Part shown: in pieces, positions 62,601 through 64,000 of the stretch
Position numbering within the stretch: the first letter of the stretch is position 1
How the letters are laid out: every line of letters begins with the position of its first letter
NCBI RefSeq assembly: GCF_001640805.2
Contig: NC_066835.1
Location: 2,907,269 to 2,971,268 of the forward strand
Direction: 5' to 3'
DNA: 64,000 nt
Source: Lates calcarifer
Lineage: Eukaryota > Chordata > Actinopteri > Centropomidae
Translations under genes and position numbers: made by a program
The notes under the pieces: model-generated
What the model was told of the DNA's origin: nothing
Databases searched by the model: none
What the model saw: the letters and a program-made list of their open reading frames with translations, nothing else

Positions 62601-64000
62601 AGTGTGTTGTCTTTGTGTTGCGACTGTATACCCCCTCTCCCATAGTCATGGTATTAGTCAGTCAGTAAGACTGTGGGGGTTTAGGTCAGAAAACTGCCTG
62701 CCCCTGACAAGGAACTGCAGAAGAAATTATGTTTACACAGCCGGTGCAGACACGAGAAGTTTTAGATGAATAAATAATGCCTGGGATTAAGTCCCTTGCT
62801 ATTTTTAGTCCCTCATACCCTGTGATTATTCCCTGTCCTTCTCCCCACTTTTTTACTCTTATCCTAAAGCTTAACATGCTCTAGCTGCCATGGAAACTGC
62901 ACCATTGTTATAAAGGCAGCTATATAGTGGAGGAGGGGAGCCAAAGAAGATGCAGACTGTCTCCATGCTGCTTTGGTATTGGTTTTTTCCTGCTCATGGA
63001 CATGTCTCATTATGCTAACATCATATTTGATGTTAACATTAAGTTGGTGGGTTGCTGCTGCAGGTAAGCAATGATAATAACACAGGAACACAAACTGTTG
63101 GTGTGGTATGTAGGAATTTATGATGAAAAATTATTGTTATTATCACTGTCAAAATGGAGTGCATAAAAAAAGGATGAAAAATGGATAGGATGAGATGTAT
63201 GCAGTGCAAAACTATCAAGTTATATGCAAAATATAACAACAGAGGGAGAATGTGAGGAGAGGAAATAGGCTTCGCTCATCACATTCACATTAACAGGTGC
63301 ACAGAAGGTCATACATATGCACCGCAGCTGGAAGGTGAAGCACCACTCTGATATCAGCAGTTGATTTTCAAAAAAGCTTTTTTTTCCTTTCTTTGCAGCA
63401 GCAGTAGAAAGAGAGAGAAGCAGAGAGGTGAGACTGATCTAATGAGACAGCGTGATCACAGCCTCCCCTCAGATCTCACAAACATCCCTAGGCAGATCCT
63501 CCCGTTTTCTCCGCTGATCTGCACAGCCCTTTTTCTCACCATGGCTGCCTGCTTTCATGTTTCAGAAGCTAGCACTCGCAGACAAAAACGCATCAGCGTA
63601 GGCTTTTACTTTGTAGATAATTTGCTGGGGGGTGGGGTTGGAGAGAAATCACTGAGGTCTTAGGAGACAGGTCTGGGCATGTACAGCACGAGCTGAAATG
63701 TCTAAAAAAAAAAAAAAAGCTTTTTATTAGAAATCAACCAGTTTATATCACCCCCTTCATAGAGTGGAAGTCTAAATTCTGTTTCAGATGATTTCAATCC
63801 AAATAATAATATCATAATTCTGGGGGAGTGATTGAATTGTTTGTTTGTTAAACCCCATGTCCAGGACAGCAATTGTTCAGTCGTGGCAAAGCAACTGTAC
63901 ACTAAGCACAGCAGACCTTTCAGGCTTTGAATTTCTTCTCAGGCCAAAAGCTCTTACTTCAAAAGCCAAGGATCGCATCATTTGTTAAGATAGTTATCAT
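59661..64000. other. non-coding right end
   Basis: No gene family is recognised. A 15-nt A run lies at about 63704-63718. The PKI 5' UTR exon might lie here or beyond the window. Confidence 0.45.

Overview
The window looks like nuclear DNA of a ray-finned (teleost) fish, probably a percomorph. It is AT-leaning and almost gene-free over long stretches. It carries many (GT)n, (GATA)n and homopolymer microsatellites and several interspersed repeat families that I recognise as common in teleost genomes. Its two protein genes have small spliced exons with GT/AG borders. No bacterial operon, phage, CRISPR or rRNA signal was seen. Most open reading frames in the window are chance frames.

Layout. 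Bases 1-24.5 kb are non-coding. They hold decayed repeats, microsatellites and several repeat-poor stretches rich in homeodomain-type motifs that may be regulatory (about 2.6-3.4, 4.5-5.6 and 14.4-16.1 kb). Bases 24.5-28.9 kb are a compact tandem array with six tRNA-Ala(AGC) genes and two tRNA-Ser(GCU) genes. The units are 526, 862 and 982 bp long and are flanked by decayed partial units. Bases 28.9-32.6 kb are repeats. Bases 32.7-36.1 kb hold a stathmin-1 gene on the minus strand: four coding exons giving 152 residues, an inferred non-coding first exon and a promoter. Bases 36.2-54.5 kb are non-coding with more repeats, including a decayed Tc1/mariner remnant near 46.6 kb. Bases 54.8-56.06 kb hold two coding exons of a cAMP-dependent protein kinase inhibitor gene (74 residues, closest to PKIB) on the minus strand, whose 5' untranslated exon is not seen. 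Just upstream lies a roughly 0.5 kb element with terminal inverted repeats. Bases 57-64 kb are non-coding with further candidate conserved elements.

How the parts relate. Stathmin sequesters tubulin and is switched off by phosphorylation, in part by protein kinase A. The PKI protein inhibits and exports the kinase A catalytic subunit. Both genes lie on the same strand about 19 kb apart. No operon-like co-regulation is implied, but the linkage deserves a synteny check. This stathmin keeps the equivalents of Ser16 and Ser38 and lacks those of Ser25 and Ser63. The tRNA array is the most unusual structure: a higher-order repeat whose tRNA genes look intact but have no T4 run close downstream.
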